From positions 186,001-250,000 of the forward strand of contig NZ_JAOWKZ010000002.1 in the NCBI RefSeq assembly GCF_025751495.1: a stretch of DNA of 64,000 nt, in the 5' to 3' direction. Both the position numbers and the translations under genes were made by a program. This document shows positions 35,757 through 44,287 of the stretch, one piece after another. How positions within the stretch are numbered: position 1 is the stretch's first letter; each line of letters starts with the position of its first letter. The notes under the pieces were generated by a model. That model did not search any database and was not told the origin of the DNA. It saw nothing but the letters and a program-made list of their open reading frames with translations. The DNA is from Albidovulum litorale (GTDB lineage Bacteria; Pseudomonadota; Alphaproteobacteria; Rhodobacterales; Rhodobacteraceae).

Positions 35757-36350
35757 TTTTGCCCTCTGGATTGCTTCGGCAGTGGTCCTAGCCATCAGTC
35801 TCTGCCGTGCAGAGTTCAGTCTGGCCTTGAGCGCACTTTCCGATATCCCGAGTTTCGCGGCCGCTGCTGCGTGCCGGTCGCCACCCGCAATGCACTTCAG
35901 TGCTTCGATCTGAGCTGTCGTCAGTTCGCTGGGCGGCTCGGTCGCGTCATGCAGGTCATGCACGATCTCTGCCGCCTGAGCAATTTCGCTATCGGTGAAC
36001 TCACGTTCACTGTGAGCGATGCTGGCGATCGTGCGCGAACTGATCGCTCCGTAGGACACCGTCGCACCGTATTTCAGGCCATACCGTGCGGCTTCCTTGA
36101 AGAGACCGAACGGATCGGGCAGGCGCTCATCGCTCCACCGGATCGTTCCGGTGGTGCTGAACCCCCAGGCCGTCATCGGGTCCCGCAGCACATAGCCATT
36201 GTTGGTATAGTGATCGATCCAAACCTGATCGTATGTCTGAAAAGTCATCAAAGGCGCGGTAAAGCGAATGTGCAAACCGACAAAATAACCTGCCGGGGCC
36301 AGAAGCCCCAGTTCGTGAAGTCTTAGATCTATGCCGCGGTGTGAAGACAT
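35739..36350 (-). CDS. LuxR family quorum-sensing transcriptional regulator
   Basis: A 203-residue acyl-homoserine-lactone receptor. The N-terminal ligand domain has the Trp44-x3-Tyr48 pair (WIDHY), Asp57 (RDPM) and Trp72 (IRWSD). The C-terminal LuxR helix-turn-helix spans about residues 141-200 (LTTAQIEALKCIAGGDRHAAAAAKLGISESALKARLNSARQRLMA). ATG 36350 is chosen over a TTG at 36380 that lacks a ribosome site and overlaps an operator-like dyad. It probably senses the product of the downstream luxI. Confidence 0.9.
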   Translation of the reverse strand: MSSHRGIDLRLHELGLLAPAGYFVGLHIRFTAPLMTFQTYDQVWIDHYTNNGYVLRDPMTAWGFSTTGTIRWSDERLPDPFGLFKEAARYGLKYGATVSYGAISSRTIASIAHSEREFTDSEIAQAAEIVHDLHDATEPPSELTTAQIEALKCIAGGDRHAAAAAKLGISESALKARLNSARQRLMARTTAEAIQRAKDYRLL

Positions 36351-36379
36351 GTCTCTGTAGACAAGTTGCCTTGTCCCCA

Positions 36380-36396
36380 ATCAACTTTAAATTGAT
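36380..36396. promoter_or_regulatory. Operator-like dyad in the luxR / small ORF divergent gap
   Basis: ATCAACTTTAAATTGAT is a near-palindrome (arms ATCAA and TTGAT) flanked by C-rich runs (CCCCA and CCCCGG), between luxR start 36350 and the divergent small ORF at 36411. Its position suits a regulator or polymerase site for one or both genes. It is AT-rich, unlike its surroundings. Confidence 0.4.
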
Positions 36397-36410
36397 CCCC
36401 GGCGGAAGTA

Positions 36411-36617
36411 TTGTCGAGGATCACGTCGTTGCGAACCATCAATCCAGGGCTGTTTGCAAGGCTGATGCAGTTGCCTGAAGCTATCAGAGCCGATTTGCTT
36501 GAATTTCTGGGCGCAACGTCGATGGAAGATGCGCAACTGGCCGTCGTAATCGACGATGCTGCCGCGCGGGCCCGGGCGGTCCGGCTGTCTTCAGGCAGAA
36601 TCGACGACATCATCTAG
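36411..36617 (+). CDS. Small protein of unknown function divergent from luxR
   Basis: A 68-residue open frame starting at TTG 36411, preceded by GGCGGAAG at a usable distance; no ATG is available before codon 19 (36465). Composition looks protein-like: a hydrophobic first half (LFARLMQLPEAIRADLLEFLG), an acidic/Ala-rich middle (AQLAVVIDDAAARARA) and a predicted all-helical fold. Codon third positions in the second half are GC-rich like true genes here. No known family recognised. Location suggests a possible link to the LuxR/LuxI pair, for example a modulator, but that is conjecture. Confidence 0.45.
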   Translation: MSRITSLRTINPGLFARLMQLPEAIRADLLEFLGATSMEDAQLAVVIDDAAARARAVRLSSGRIDDII

Positions 36618-36639
36618 CAGCACACCCATTTAACGAAAC

Positions 36640-36667
36640 AACCCCGCCGATAGTATCGACGGGGGTG
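36640..36667 (-). terminator. Terminator at the end of the ribosomal array
   Basis: An imperfect hairpin (arms about ACCCCGCCGATA and TATCGACGGGGGT) lies 40 bases after the rplQ stop. On the minus strand a T-rich tract (TTGTTTCGTT) follows. It also faces the small ORF from the other side. Confidence 0.6.
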
Positions 36668-36707
36668 TTACTATTTCAATACCGCGCGTTAAGCGGGTGA
36701 CGCTACG

Positions 36708-37127
36708 TCAGGATTCAGCGGCTTCCTCGGCCTCGAGACGCGCCTTGTCGGCAGCGCCCTTGGCAGCCGGGTCGCGGTCGACGAATTCGATGATCGCCAT
36801 CGGCGCCATGTCGCCGTAGCGGAAACCGGCTTTCAGGACGCGGACATAGCCGCCCTGGCGGTCCTTGTAGCGCGGGCCGAGAATCTCGAAGAGCCGCGCG
36901 ACATACTTGTCCTGCTTCAGCTGGGCCGCAGCCTGACGGCGGGCATGCAGGTCGCCGCGCTTGGCGAGCGTGATCAGCTTTTCGATGATCGGACGCAGTT
37001 CCTTCGCCTTGGGAAGGGTGGTCTTGATCTGTTCGTGTTCGATGAGCGAACCGGCCATGTTGGCAAAGAGCGCCTTGCGGTGCTCATGGGTACGGTTCAG
37101 ACGGCGGTAGCCGCGGGCGTGACGCAT
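36708..37127 (-). CDS. rplQ: 50S ribosomal protein L17
   Basis: A 139-residue L17, lining the peptide exit region of the large subunit. The N-terminus [28 protein letters not shown] is diagnostic. An acidic Ala/Glu tail of about 20 residues follows the core. Last gene of the alpha operon, 206 bases after rpoA with no gene between. Confidence 0.97.
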   Translation of the reverse strand: MRHARGYRRLNRTHEHRKALFANMAGSLIEHEQIKTTLPKAKELRPIIEKLITLAKRGDLHARRQAAAQLKQDKYVARLFEILGPRYKDRQGGYVRVLKAGFRYGDMAPMAIIEFVDRDPAAKGAADKARLEAEEAAES

Positions 37128-37333
37128 TTTGATCTCCTATCGTCTTTTGCTTTGTCCGGCGGGCGTGGTCCTCGCTCCGCTCTCCTTGGGGCTTTCTGCC
37201 CGGGTCTTCCCCGCATCCGGCGGGCATTTCGGGGGGCCGTTTAGGGCCGGCCCACCCGTCTGTCAAGCGTCCCGCATCCGTATGGCATCTGTCGGGCATC
37301 CGTCCCGACACGCCGCACGGCGGATTAGGACTT

Positions 37334-38350
37334 TCAGAACTGGTCTTCGAAGCGCTTCGCGAGGTCTTCGATGTTCTCTGGCGGCCAGTCCTCGACATCC
37401 ATACCGAGGTGCAGACCCATGCCGGAAAGCACTTCCTTGATCTCGTTCAGCGACTTGCGGCCGAAGTTCGGGGTGCGCAGCATCTCGGCTTCGGTCTTCT
37501 GGATCAGATCGCCGATATAGACGATGTTGTCGTTCTTCAGGCAGTTCGCCGAACGGACGCTGAGTTCCAGCTCGTCCACCTTCTTGAGGAGGAGCGGGTT
37601 GAATTCCAACCCGTCGTCCGCGTCCTGCTTGGAGGCCGATTCCGGTTCGTCGAAGTTGACGAAGATGCCAAGCTGGTCCTGAAGGATGCGCGCGGCATAG
37701 GCCACGGCGTCGTCCGGGGTCAGCGAGCCGTCCGTCTCGATCTTCATGGTCAGCTTGTCATAGTCCAGAACCTGGCCCTCGCGGGTCGGCTGAACTTCGT
37801 AGCTGACCTTCTTGACCGGCGAATAGATCGCGTCGATCGGAATGAGACCGATCGGTGCATCTTCCGGACGGTTCTTGTCGGCCGCGACATAGCCCTTGCC
37901 GGTATCGACCGTCAGTTCCATGAAGAGGTCGGCGCCATCGTCGAGATGGCAGATCACGTGGTCCTTGTTCAGAACCTCGATGCCGTTCGATTCCGAGATG
38001 TCGCCAGCGGTGACAACGCCCGGCCCCTTGGCCGAGATCGACAGGCGCTTCGGCCCTTCGACTTCCATCTTCAAGGAGACGCCCTTGAGGTTCAGAACGA
38101 TGTCGGTGACGTCTTCGCGCACACCGGCGACCGAGGAGAACTCGTGCAGGACGTTGTCGATCTGGACGGAGGTGATGGCCGCGCCCTGAAGCGAGGACAT
38201 CAGCACCCGGCGCAGCGCGTTGCCCAGCGTCAGGCCAAAGCCGCGCTCCAGCGGTTCGGCGATCAGCGTCGCCTTGCGCTGCGGGTCGTTGCCCGGCTTC
38301 ACTTCAAGCTGCTGCGGCTTGATCAGTTCGGCCCAATTCTTGTGGATCAT
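37334..38350 (-). CDS. rpoA: DNA-directed RNA polymerase alpha subunit
   Basis: A 338-residue alpha subunit. ATG 38350 ([15 protein letters not shown]), five codons inside the longest frame, fits the alphaproteobacterial start and follows GGAGG. The assembly domain has [17 protein letters not shown]; the C-terminal domain contacts UP elements and activators ([24 protein letters not shown]). A terminator-like hairpin separates it from rpsK. Confidence 0.97.
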   Translation of the reverse strand: MIHKNWAELIKPQQLEVKPGNDPQRKATLIAEPLERGFGLTLGNALRRVLMSSLQGAAITSVQIDNVLHEFSSVAGVREDVTDIVLNLKGVSLKMEVEGPKRLSISAKGPGVVTAGDISESNGIEVLNKDHVICHLDDGADLFMELTVDTGKGYVAADKNRPEDAPIGLIPIDAIYSPVKKVSYEVQPTREGQVLDYDKLTMKIETDGSLTPDDAVAYAARILQDQLGIFVNFDEPESASKQDADDGLEFNPLLLKKVDELELSVRSANCLKNDNIVYIGDLIQKTEAEMLRTPNFGRKSLNEIKEVLSGMGLHLGMDVEDWPPENIEDLAKRFEDQF

Positions 38351-38407
38351 GCGTTCTGCCTCCATACCTGTTCCCGGTCCATGACCGATGCCCGGGAACG
38401 CCCGAGG

Positions 38408-38456
38408 GAAAAAACGAAAACGCCCCGGGCCGCGCTAGGTCGCACGGCCCGGAACG
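38408..38456 (-). terminator. Hairpin with T-rich tail between rpsK and rpoA
   Basis: Arms CCGGGCCG and CGGCCCGG (38425-38432, 38445-38452) flank a 12-base loop; on the minus strand the stem is followed by GCGTTTTCGTTTTTT. The form is that of an intrinsic terminator, so rpoA-rplQ may depend on partial read-through or a local promoter. Confidence 0.65.
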
Positions 38457-38468
38457 CTGCATAAGTCG

Positions 38469-38858
38469 TCAGACGCGCCGACGCTTCGGCGGACGGCAGC
38501 CGTTATGCGCGATCGGCGTCACATCACGGATCGAGGTGATGTTGAAACCGGCAGCGGCGAGGCCGCGCAGCGCGCTTTCACGGCCCGAACCCGGGCCCTG
38601 CACTTCGACTTCCAGCGTCTTCACGCCGTGTTCCTGTGCCTTGCGGGCCACGTCTTCGGCAGCCATCTGGGCGGCATAGGGGGTCGACTTGCGCGAACCC
38701 TTGAAGCCCATCGTGCCGGCCGAGGACCAGGCAATCGCGTTGCCCTGAACGTCCGAGATCAGGATCTTGGTGTTGTTGAACGAGGAGTTCACATGCGCAA
38801 CGCCAGCGGCGATGTTCTTGCGCTCCTTGCGCTTCATGCGGGTCTTGTCACGAGCCAT
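38469..38858 (-). CDS. rpsK: 30S ribosomal protein S11
   Basis: A 129-residue S11 of the platform. The [22 protein letters not shown] stretch and the C-terminal [10 protein letters not shown] are conserved. It lies 15 bases after rpsM. Confidence 0.97.
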   Translation of the reverse strand: MARDKTRMKRKERKNIAAGVAHVNSSFNNTKILISDVQGNAIAWSSAGTMGFKGSRKSTPYAAQMAAEDVARKAQEHGVKTLEVEVQGPGSGRESALRGLAAAGFNITSIRDVTPIAHNGCRPPKRRRV

Positions 38859-38873
38859 CGGTCAAGCCTCCCC

Positions 38874-39242
38874 TTACTTCTTCTTACCGGCAATGGCCTT
38901 TGCGGGGCCTTTGCGGGTACGGGCGTTGGTGTGGGTCCGCTGACCGCGGACAGGGAGGTTGCGGCGATGACGCAGACCGCGGTAGCAGCCGAGGTCCATC
39001 AGACGCTTGATGTTCATCTGCACTTCACGGCGCAGGTCGCCCTCGACCGTGTAGTTGGCGTCGATGTGTTCGCGGATGGCGAGCACCTCGGCGTCGGAAA
39101 GTTCGTTCACACGACGGGTCGGTTCGATCTTCACAGCCTCACAGATCTTGTGGGCGATATCGTTGCCGATGCCGTGGATATACTGAAGGGCGATGGGGAC
39201 GCGTTTCCCCGTCGGGATGTTGACGCCAGCAATACGTGCCAC
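38874..39242 (-). CDS. rpsM: 30S ribosomal protein S13
   Basis: A 122-residue S13 of the head, starting [26 protein letters not shown], with [26 protein letters not shown] near the C-terminus. It follows adk after a 177-base gap that holds a 7-bp hairpin (GGTTCCG / CGGAACC, 39263-39282) just before its ribosome site. rpsD is not in this operon. Confidence 0.97.
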   Translation of the reverse strand: MARIAGVNIPTGKRVPIALQYIHGIGNDIAHKICEAVKIEPTRRVNELSDAEVLAIREHIDANYTVEGDLRREVQMNIKRLMDLGCYRGLRHRRNLPVRGQRTHTNARTRKGPAKAIAGKKK

Positions 39243-39419
39243 GCGTAGCTTCCTTTCGTTGCGGTTCCGTAGTGCCGGAACCTTTTTTCACAACTATGGC
39301 CCGAAGGCTTGGGTGCCGCCGGGCCGGTTCTTCCGAACTGATTCGCTTATGGGAAAACCCAGCAAATCAAGACGATTCTCATCAGAGACGCCGTGACCTA
39401 GTGGGTTTCGCCGGGGACG

Positions 39420-40082
39420 TCAAGTCGCCGTGGCCTGGTCCAGCACATTGGCGATGGATTTGGCGACTGTGTCGATCTCTCCCAACCCGTCGACGGTGAA
39501 GAGATCGCCCATCGCGTAATAGTAGCCGATAAGCGGAGAGGTCTTCTTGTAATACTCCATCAGGCGCTGCTTCAGGCTGTCGGCATTGTCGTCGGCGCGG
39601 CGCTTGAATTCCGCTTTCTGGCCGCAGCTCGTGCAGGTGCCGTCGGCCGGGATCGGCTTGGTGATGTCGTTATAGACCTCGCCGCAATTGCCGCAGGTCG
39701 AGCGCGCCGTGATCCGCTGCACCAGCGCCTCGTCATCCACCCGCATCTCGATCACTGCATCGAGCTGGTTGCCCGAGCGCTTGAGAAGCGCGCCGAGCGC
39801 ATCCGCCTGCGCCAGAGTGCGCGGGAAGCCGTCGAAGATGAAACCCTTGGCCTTGGTATCGGCAAGCTTCTCTTCGATCAGGCCGATGACGATCTCATCC
39901 GTGACCAGATCGCCGCGCGCCATGACGTCAGCGACGATCTTGCCCATCTCGGTTCCGGAGTCCTTGGCTTCGCGCAGCATGTCGCCGGTCGAAAGCTGCA
40001 CCAGTCCGCGTTCTTCGACCAGAAGTCGGGCCTGAGTTCCTTTTCCCGCCCCCGGCGGTCCGAGAAGAATGATATTGGTCAT
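39420..40082 (-). CDS. adk: Adenylate kinase
   Basis: A 220-residue adenylate kinase (ATP + AMP to 2 ADP). ATG 40082 opens with [18 protein letters not shown], the P-loop. The LID domain is the long zinc-binding form with [10 protein letters not shown] and [22 protein letters not shown] and [15 protein letters not shown] supply substrate arginines. It follows secY, as is common; the gap holds a strong hairpin. Confidence 0.96.
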   Translation of the reverse strand: MTNIILLGPPGAGKGTQARLLVEERGLVQLSTGDMLREAKDSGTEMGKIVADVMARGDLVTDEIVIGLIEEKLADTKAKGFIFDGFPRTLAQADALGALLKRSGNQLDAVIEMRVDDEALVQRITARSTCGNCGEVYNDITKPIPADGTCTSCGQKAEFKRRADDNADSLKQRLMEYYKKTSPLIGYYYAMGDLFTVDGLGEIDTVAKSIANVLDQATAT

Positions 40083-40196
40083 GGGTCCCCCTTTAGGCCG
40101 GCCGGCTTTACACCGAATTGCTACCCAAGCCAACGCCTGTGTGCAATCGGATACCGACCGCCTGTGCGGACGTGACAGCGTTCCGGGTTTACAATG

Positions 40197-40233
40197 AAAA
40201 AGAATTCGAACCTTTTTCGTTCGAATTCTTTTT
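40197..40233 (-). terminator. AT-rich 14-bp hairpin between secY and adk
   Basis: Arms AAAAAGAATTCGAA and TTCGAATTCTTTTT (40197-40210, 40220-40233) are perfectly complementary around a 9-base loop. On the minus strand it ends in TTTTT, so it can act as a terminator after secY. Its core resembles the AT-rich palindromes elsewhere in the window. Confidence 0.75.
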
Positions 40234-40264
40234 CACCTTGTTTTCGCTGAAACCCGAAACGCGT

Positions 40265-41626
40265 CTAGCGACGCGAGGGCGCTTTCTTGGCCCCGCCCCG
40301 CTTCTTGCCGCGCAGCTGGGACTTTTCGATCAGCCCTTCATACTGGTGCGCCAGCAGATGCGACTGGATCTGGTTGATCGTGTCCATCGTGACCGACACG
40401 ACGATCAGCACCGACGTACCGCCGAAATAGAACGGGATCGCCAGCTGCGAGCGCAGGATTTCGGGCAAAAGACAGACGGCGGCCAGGTAGCCGGAGCCCA
40501 CGACGAGGATACGCGCCACGACATAGTCGAGGTAATCCACCGTCTTCGCACCCGGACGGATGCCCGGAATGAAGCCGCCCTGGTTCTTCAGGTTGTCGGC
40601 CACATCATCGGATTTGAACGATACGTTCGCCGTGTAGAAATAGGCGAAGAAGACGATCATCGCCGTGAAGAACAGAAGGTAGAGCGGCTGGCCGGGGCCG
40701 AAATAGGCGAGGATCGTCGACATGACCGGGCCGGTCTGCGCGCCCGAGAAAGTCGAAATCGTGGTCGGCAGCAAGAGCAGCGACGAGGCGAAGATCGCCG
40801 GGATAACGCCCGCCGGGTTGACCTTGATCGGCAGATGCGAGGACGAGCCGTCCATGACCTTCATGCCGACCTGACGGCGGGGATACTGGATGTGGATCTT
40901 CCGCAGCGCGCGCTCCATGAAGACCACGAAGGCGATGACGCCGATGACCATCAGGATCACGCCGATGATGACCGGGGCAGAAATCGCGCCGATCCGGCCC
41001 TGTTCAAAGAACTGCGCAAGTGCTGCCGGGATATTGGCGACGATGCCGACGAAGATGATCAGCGAAACGCCGTTGCCGACGCCGCGCGCGGTGATCTGTT
41101 CGCCAAGCCACATCAGGAACATCGTGCCGCCGACAAGCGTGATAACACAGGCAAGCTGGAAGAAGAGCCCGGGATCATGGGCCAGATCGCCCGCCTCAAG
41201 GCTGCGGGCAAGTCCGTAGGCCTGGAAGGTTGCCAGCAGGACCGTACCGTAACGGGTGTACTGGTTGATCTTCTTGCGCCCCTGCTCGCCCTCTTTCTTG
41301 AGCTGCTCGAGCGCGGGCACCATCGCCGTCAGAAGCTGGACGATGATCGAGGCCGAGATATAGGGCATGATGCCGAGCGCGAAGATGCCCATACGGCCAA
41401 GCGCACCGCCGGTGAACATCTGAAGCATGCCGCCGATGCCCTGCGACGCGTCCTTCATGAACTCGCGCAATGCGTCAGCGTCAATGCCGGGCACCGGGAT
41501 ATAGGTGCCAAGGCGGTAGACGATCAGAAGTCCGATGGTAAATAAGATACGCTGGCGAAGGTCGGTGGCCTTGCCAAAGGCCCCCCAGCTGATATTCGCC
41601 GCCATTTGCTCTGCAGCAGATGCCAT
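40265..41626 (-). CDS. secY: Preprotein translocase subunit SecY
   Basis: A 453-residue channel subunit with ten membrane spans. The N-terminus MASAAEQMAANISWGAFGKATDLRQRILFT, the plug-region IPVPGIDADAL, and GNGVSLIIFVGIVANIP are conserved. A long hairpin lies in the 103-base gap after rplO. Confidence 0.97.
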   Translation of the reverse strand: MASAAEQMAANISWGAFGKATDLRQRILFTIGLLIVYRLGTYIPVPGIDADALREFMKDASQGIGGMLQMFTGGALGRMGIFALGIMPYISASIIVQLLTAMVPALEQLKKEGEQGRKKINQYTRYGTVLLATFQAYGLARSLEAGDLAHDPGLFFQLACVITLVGGTMFLMWLGEQITARGVGNGVSLIIFVGIVANIPAALAQFFEQGRIGAISAPVIIGVILMVIGVIAFVVFMERALRKIHIQYPRRQVGMKVMDGSSSHLPIKVNPAGVIPAIFASSLLLLPTTISTFSGAQTGPVMSTILAYFGPGQPLYLLFFTAMIVFFAYFYTANVSFKSDDVADNLKNQGGFIPGIRPGAKTVDYLDYVVARILVVGSGYLAAVCLLPEILRSQLAIPFYFGGTSVLIVVSVTMDTINQIQSHLLAHQYEGLIEKSQLRGKKRGGAKKAPSRR

Positions 41627-41646
41627 TCCGGTCTCGCTTGTATGAC

Positions 41647-41680
41647 AGCGCCGCCGAACCGTTTCCCGGTCGGCGGCGCT
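41647..41680 (-). other. Long hairpin between rplO and secY
   Basis: Arms AGCGCCGCCGA and TCGGCGGCGCT (41647-41657, 41670-41680) are perfectly complementary, and the loop pairs further (CCG with CGG). No T run follows on the minus strand, so it looks like an RNA processing or stability element. Confidence 0.7.
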
Positions 41681-41729
41681 TTGGAAAACTCGTGTCTATG
41701 TAAGCGCCGCTTGCGTCGCCCACAACACC

Positions 41730-42215
41730 TTATTCGGTGGCTTCCGCCGCCGGTGCCGCAGCCGTGACCGAAAGTGCACCACCGGCCTTCTCGACGGCCT
41801 CGATGGCGGCTTTCGACGCGCCAGTGACGGCGAGCTTCAGCTTGGCCTTGACCTCGCCCTTGGCGAGAACGCGGACGCCGTCGAGCTTGCGGCGAACAAC
41901 GCCGGCCTCGACGAGGATATCCTCGGTGATCTCTTTCTTGGCGTCGAGCTTGCCAGCATCGACGAAGGCCTGAAGCTGGCCGAGATTCACGACGGCGAAT
42001 TTCTTGGCGTTCGGCTTGTTGAAGCCGCGCTTAGGCAGGCGCCGGTAGAGCGGCATCTGGCCGCCTTCGTAACCGCCGATGGCTACGCCCGAACGGGACT
42101 TCTGACCCTTGATACCGCGGCCGGCGGTCTTGCCCTTGCCCGAACCGGGACCACGCGCAACGCGCTTCTGTTTCTTGGCGGCGCCGGGATTGTCCCGGAG
42201 TTCGTTCAGTTTCAT
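41730..42215 (-). CDS. rplO: 50S ribosomal protein L15
   Basis: A 161-residue L15, starting [22 protein letters not shown] at ATG 42215, with [12 protein letters not shown] and [18 protein letters not shown]. The frame continues upstream without similarity. The usual partner rpmD is about 1.2 kb away, behind two non-ribosomal genes and two terminators. Confidence 0.97.
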   Translation of the reverse strand: MKLNELRDNPGAAKKQKRVARGPGSGKGKTAGRGIKGQKSRSGVAIGGYEGGQMPLYRRLPKRGFNKPNAKKFAVVNLGQLQAFVDAGKLDAKKEITEDILVEAGVVRRKLDGVRVLAKGEVKAKLKLAVTGASKAAIEAVEKAGGALSVTAAAPAAEATE

Positions 42216-42312
42216 GTCGCTTCTCCTTGGCCGGAAGACCCCCGCCAGCGACGGTTGGGGGCACACGGCATTTCTTGATTTCATGAATCGGGCCCCGAGG
42301 GACCACCGGGGG

Positions 42313-42341
42313 CGTATAGACGCGCACAGACGCCAATGCAA
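42313..42341 (-). promoter_or_regulatory. Candidate promoter for rplO-secY
   Basis: On the minus strand TTGCAT (42341-42336) and TATACG (42318-42313) are 17 bases apart, about 100 bases before rplO. The -10 is identical to that of the str operon promoter. It would restart transcription after the terminator at 42350-42382. Confidence 0.5.
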
Positions 42342-42349
42342 GCTTTCAG

Positions 42350-42382
42350 AAAAAACCTTCACCCCCGCCACGGGGCGGGGGC
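42350..42382 (-). terminator. Terminator of the GFA-family gene
   Basis: An 8-bp stem CCCCCGCC / GGCGGGGG (42362-42369, 42374-42381) is followed on the minus strand by TGAAGG and six T. It lies about 50 bases past the GFA-gene stop and would block its transcript from entering rplO. Confidence 0.8.
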
Positions 42383-42431
42383 GATCACATTATATGTCCC
42401 GGATCAGATCAGGAACGGAATCATAGCCTCG

Positions 42432-42872
42432 TCACGCGCCCTTCGGCCAGACGAAGCTCGGCTGCAGGCCCTCATAGACGGGGCGGCCGTCGTCGGGCTT
42501 CGGGTAGCCTTTCGATTCGTCCCAGAACGCGTGGTAGGTCGCCTTCGGGAATTTCGCGTCATCATATCCCATCACGTTCGGCACGGCGACGCGGATGCGC
42601 TTCTGCTTGTCGTCGAGCATAAGGACCGCATTACACTTCTCGCAAAGGCAGATCTCCAGGGGGCCGTCCGGGTTGTCGGCATTGAACGGCACGCGCTTCA
42701 TCGCGGCTTCGTTGTCGGTTTTCAGTTCGCCGTGATTGAAGAATGCAACGTGCGTCGTGTGCTGGCCCGTGACCTTCTTGCAGACATTGCAGTGGCATTC
42801 ATGATTGTCGATTGGTTCTGCGGAGGCGCGCACGGGATGATGCTCGCAGCCGCCAGCATAGTGTTGAGACAT
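42432..42872 (-). CDS. GFA/CENP-V domain zinc-binding protein
   Basis: A 146-residue protein of the glutathione-dependent formaldehyde-activating (GFA) superfamily. Metal-binding cysteines are seen in GGCEHH near the start, ECHCNVCKKVTG and ICLCEKCN. Members bind two zinc ions; some add glutathione to formaldehyde but most have unknown substrates. It sits inside the spc ribosomal operon, between rpmD and rplO, with its own terminator, so it is an insertion and not an operon member. Confidence 0.85.
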   Translation of the reverse strand: MSQHYAGGCEHHPVRASAEPIDNHECHCNVCKKVTGQHTTHVAFFNHGELKTDNEAAMKRVPFNADNPDGPLEICLCEKCNAVLMLDDKQKRIRVAVPNVMGYDDAKFPKATYHAFWDESKGYPKPDDGRPVYEGLQPSFVWPKGA

Positions 42873-43010
42873 GGTTTCCCCCCGGATGGTCGCCTTATGG
42901 CGACAAAGATTTTTCTGAGAAAGACCGGTAACAAAGCACCGCTTACGGGTGCCAGTCTAGCACAGGAAATCATGTTTGGGGAAAATGAGACGAAAGGCGC
43001 CGGCTCAAAA

Positions 43011-43043
43011 CGAAAACGCCCCGGACTGGCCGGGGCGTTTTCG
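43011..43043. terminator. Strong bidirectional terminator between small ORF and GFA gene
   Basis: Perfect 14-bp stem CGAAAACGCCCCGG / CCGGGGCGTTTTCG (43011-43024, 43030-43043) with a 5-base loop and A/T-rich flanks. It lies 20 bases past the small ORF stop at 43063. Confidence 0.88.
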
Positions 43044-43062
43044 GCGCACTCTGTCGCCGGGA

Positions 43063-43206
43063 TCACTTCCGCGTGTCGCGGAGATAGTCGGTCCAGTAGG
43101 GCGCAGGCTCGCCGCGCGTGGCGACGGTGGTCAGGTGGCGGATCGTCGAGCGGATGATCCGCAGCGTCTCCGCGAGAGGTTTGGCGGTGTGCGTAACAGC
43201 AACCAT
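43063..43206 (-). CDS. Small basic protein of unknown function within the spc operon
   Basis: A 47-residue product if ATG 43206 is used (AGGAA lies seven bases or so upstream); ATG 43212 adds two residues. It is basic and helical in its first half (LAETLRIIRSTIRHLTTVATRG) and ends YWTDYLRDTRK. It has perfect terminators on both sides (43011-43043 and 43335-43362), so it forms its own transcription unit. The family is not recognised; it could be a small regulatory or stress protein. Confidence 0.5.
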   Translation of the reverse strand: MVAVTHTAKPLAETLRIIRSTIRHLTTVATRGEPAPYWTDYLRDTRK

Positions 43207-43334
43207 GGTCATATTCCTGATATCGATAACATCTTTCGCTGAAAGACATAGGACGCCGACCGCTGGTCGGCTACCGACAATAGCGAAGAGCCGCCTTGCG
43301 CCCCGTGCAACGCTAACCTGCCGGAACGAAACGA

Positions 43335-43362
43335 AAAGCGCCCCGGCTTCCCGGGGCGCTTT
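43335..43362. terminator. Bidirectional-type terminator after rpmD
   Basis: Perfect 12-bp stem AAAGCGCCCCGG / CCGGGGCGCTTT (43335-43346, 43351-43362) with a CTTC loop, about 60 bases after the rpmD stop. Read on the minus strand it ends in TTTTCGTTTCG, ending the upstream half of the spc operon. Confidence 0.88.
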
Positions 43363-43410
43363 CAAAATTCTTTCGAAGAATTTTGGCAAATTCCTTTGAA
43401 AGGAATTTGC
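43363..43410. repeat. Paired AT-rich palindromes downstream of rpmD
   Basis: CAAAATTCTT / AAGAATTTTG (43363-43385, 10-bp arms, 3-base loop) is followed at once by GCAAATTCCTTT / AAAGGAATTTGC (43386-43410, 12-bp arms, 1-base loop). The arrangement, length and core bases parallel the pair at 23561-23609. Confidence 0.8.
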
Positions 43411-43420
43411 GCCTGCGACG

Positions 43421-43612
43421 TCAGCCGCGCTCTTCGACGATGGTCACCAGATGCGGGATCTTGTTGACCATGCCGCGCACGGCGGGCGTGTCTTCCAGCT
43501 CACGCGTGCGGTTGATCTTGCCGAGGCCGAGCCCTTTCAGCGTCGCGGCCTGAACGGCGGGGCGACGGGCGGACGAGGCGATCTGCTTCACGACGATGGT
43601 TTTCTTGGCCAT
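43421..43612 (-). CDS. rpmD: 50S ribosomal protein L30
   Basis: A 63-residue L30 with the typical [12 protein letters not shown] and [28 protein letters not shown]. Last gene of the upstream part of the spc operon, five bases after rpsE. Confidence 0.96.
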   Translation of the reverse strand: MAKKTIVVKQIASSARRPAVQAATLKGLGLGKINRTRELEDTPAVRGMVNKIPHLVTIVEERG

Positions 43613-43617
43613 GGGTC

Positions 43618-44175
43618 TCAGGCCTCCGCCGCTTCAGCCGTTTCGGGCTTCTTCAGGATGTCGGCCACCTTCTTGCCGCGGCGCTGCGCGACCATGCGGG
43701 GGCTGGCTTCCTGCTTCAGACCGTCGATCGTGGCCCGGATCATGTTGTAGGGGTTCTGCGAGCCGAGCGATTTGGACACAACGTCCTTCACGCCCAGCAT
43801 CTCGAACACGGCGCGCATCGGACCACCGGCGATGATCCCGGTACCTTCCGGAGCGGTGCGCATCACGACGCGGCCCGCACCATGGCGACCCTCGATGTCG
43901 TGGTGGAGTGTGCGGCCATCGCGCAGCGGCACGCGAACCAGCGAACGCTTCGCCTGTTCGGTCGCCTTGCGGATCGCTTCCGGCACTTCCTTGGCCTTGC
44001 CCTTGCCGAAGCCGACTCGGCCGCGCTGGTCACCGACCACCACGAGCGCGGCGAAACCGAAGCGCTTGCCGCCCTTCACAGTCTTCGACACACGGTTGAT
44101 CGCAACGAGGCGATCGGCGAATTCCGGGGTTTCCTCGCGTTCGCGGCGATCCCGGCGGTTCTCACGTTCTGCCAT
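43618..44175 (-). CDS. rpsE: 30S ribosomal protein S5
   Basis: A 185-residue S5, with [31 protein letters not shown] and [25 protein letters not shown] 44175 ([11 protein letters not shown]) follows AAGGAA; the frame's first ATG at 44190 is less well placed. Confidence 0.97.
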   Translation of the reverse strand: MAERENRRDRREREETPEFADRLVAINRVSKTVKGGKRFGFAALVVVGDQRGRVGFGKGKAKEVPEAIRKATEQAKRSLVRVPLRDGRTLHHDIEGRHGAGRVVMRTAPEGTGIIAGGPMRAVFEMLGVKDVVSKSLGSQNPYNMIRATIDGLKQEASPRMVAQRRGKKVADILKKPETAEAAEA

Positions 44176-44228
44176 TAGGCATTCCTTCACTGGTGGCGCG
44201 GCACTGCGCCGTTTGGGCCGATCCTGGT

Positions 44229-44280
44229 GTCCCCGAGCGGTTCGGGGACCCGGATCATCGGGGCGGCACGGGTGCCGCCC
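44229..44280 (-). other. Two hairpins in the rplR-rpsE gap
   Basis: Stem GTCCCCGA / TCGGGGAC (44229-44236, 44242-44249) and stem GGGCGGCAC / GTGCCGCCC (44261-44269, 44272-44280) occupy the 112-base gap. Neither has a T run on the minus strand. The tandem arrangement suggests an RNA structure controlling stability or translation of rpsE. Confidence 0.6.
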
Positions 44281-44287
44281 GCAGTCA

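Noticed and set aside
39243-39419. S4-type regulatory leader before rpsM
   Set aside because: Only a single 7-bp hairpin is visible and rpsD is not in this operon, so E. coli-type S4 control cannot be supported.
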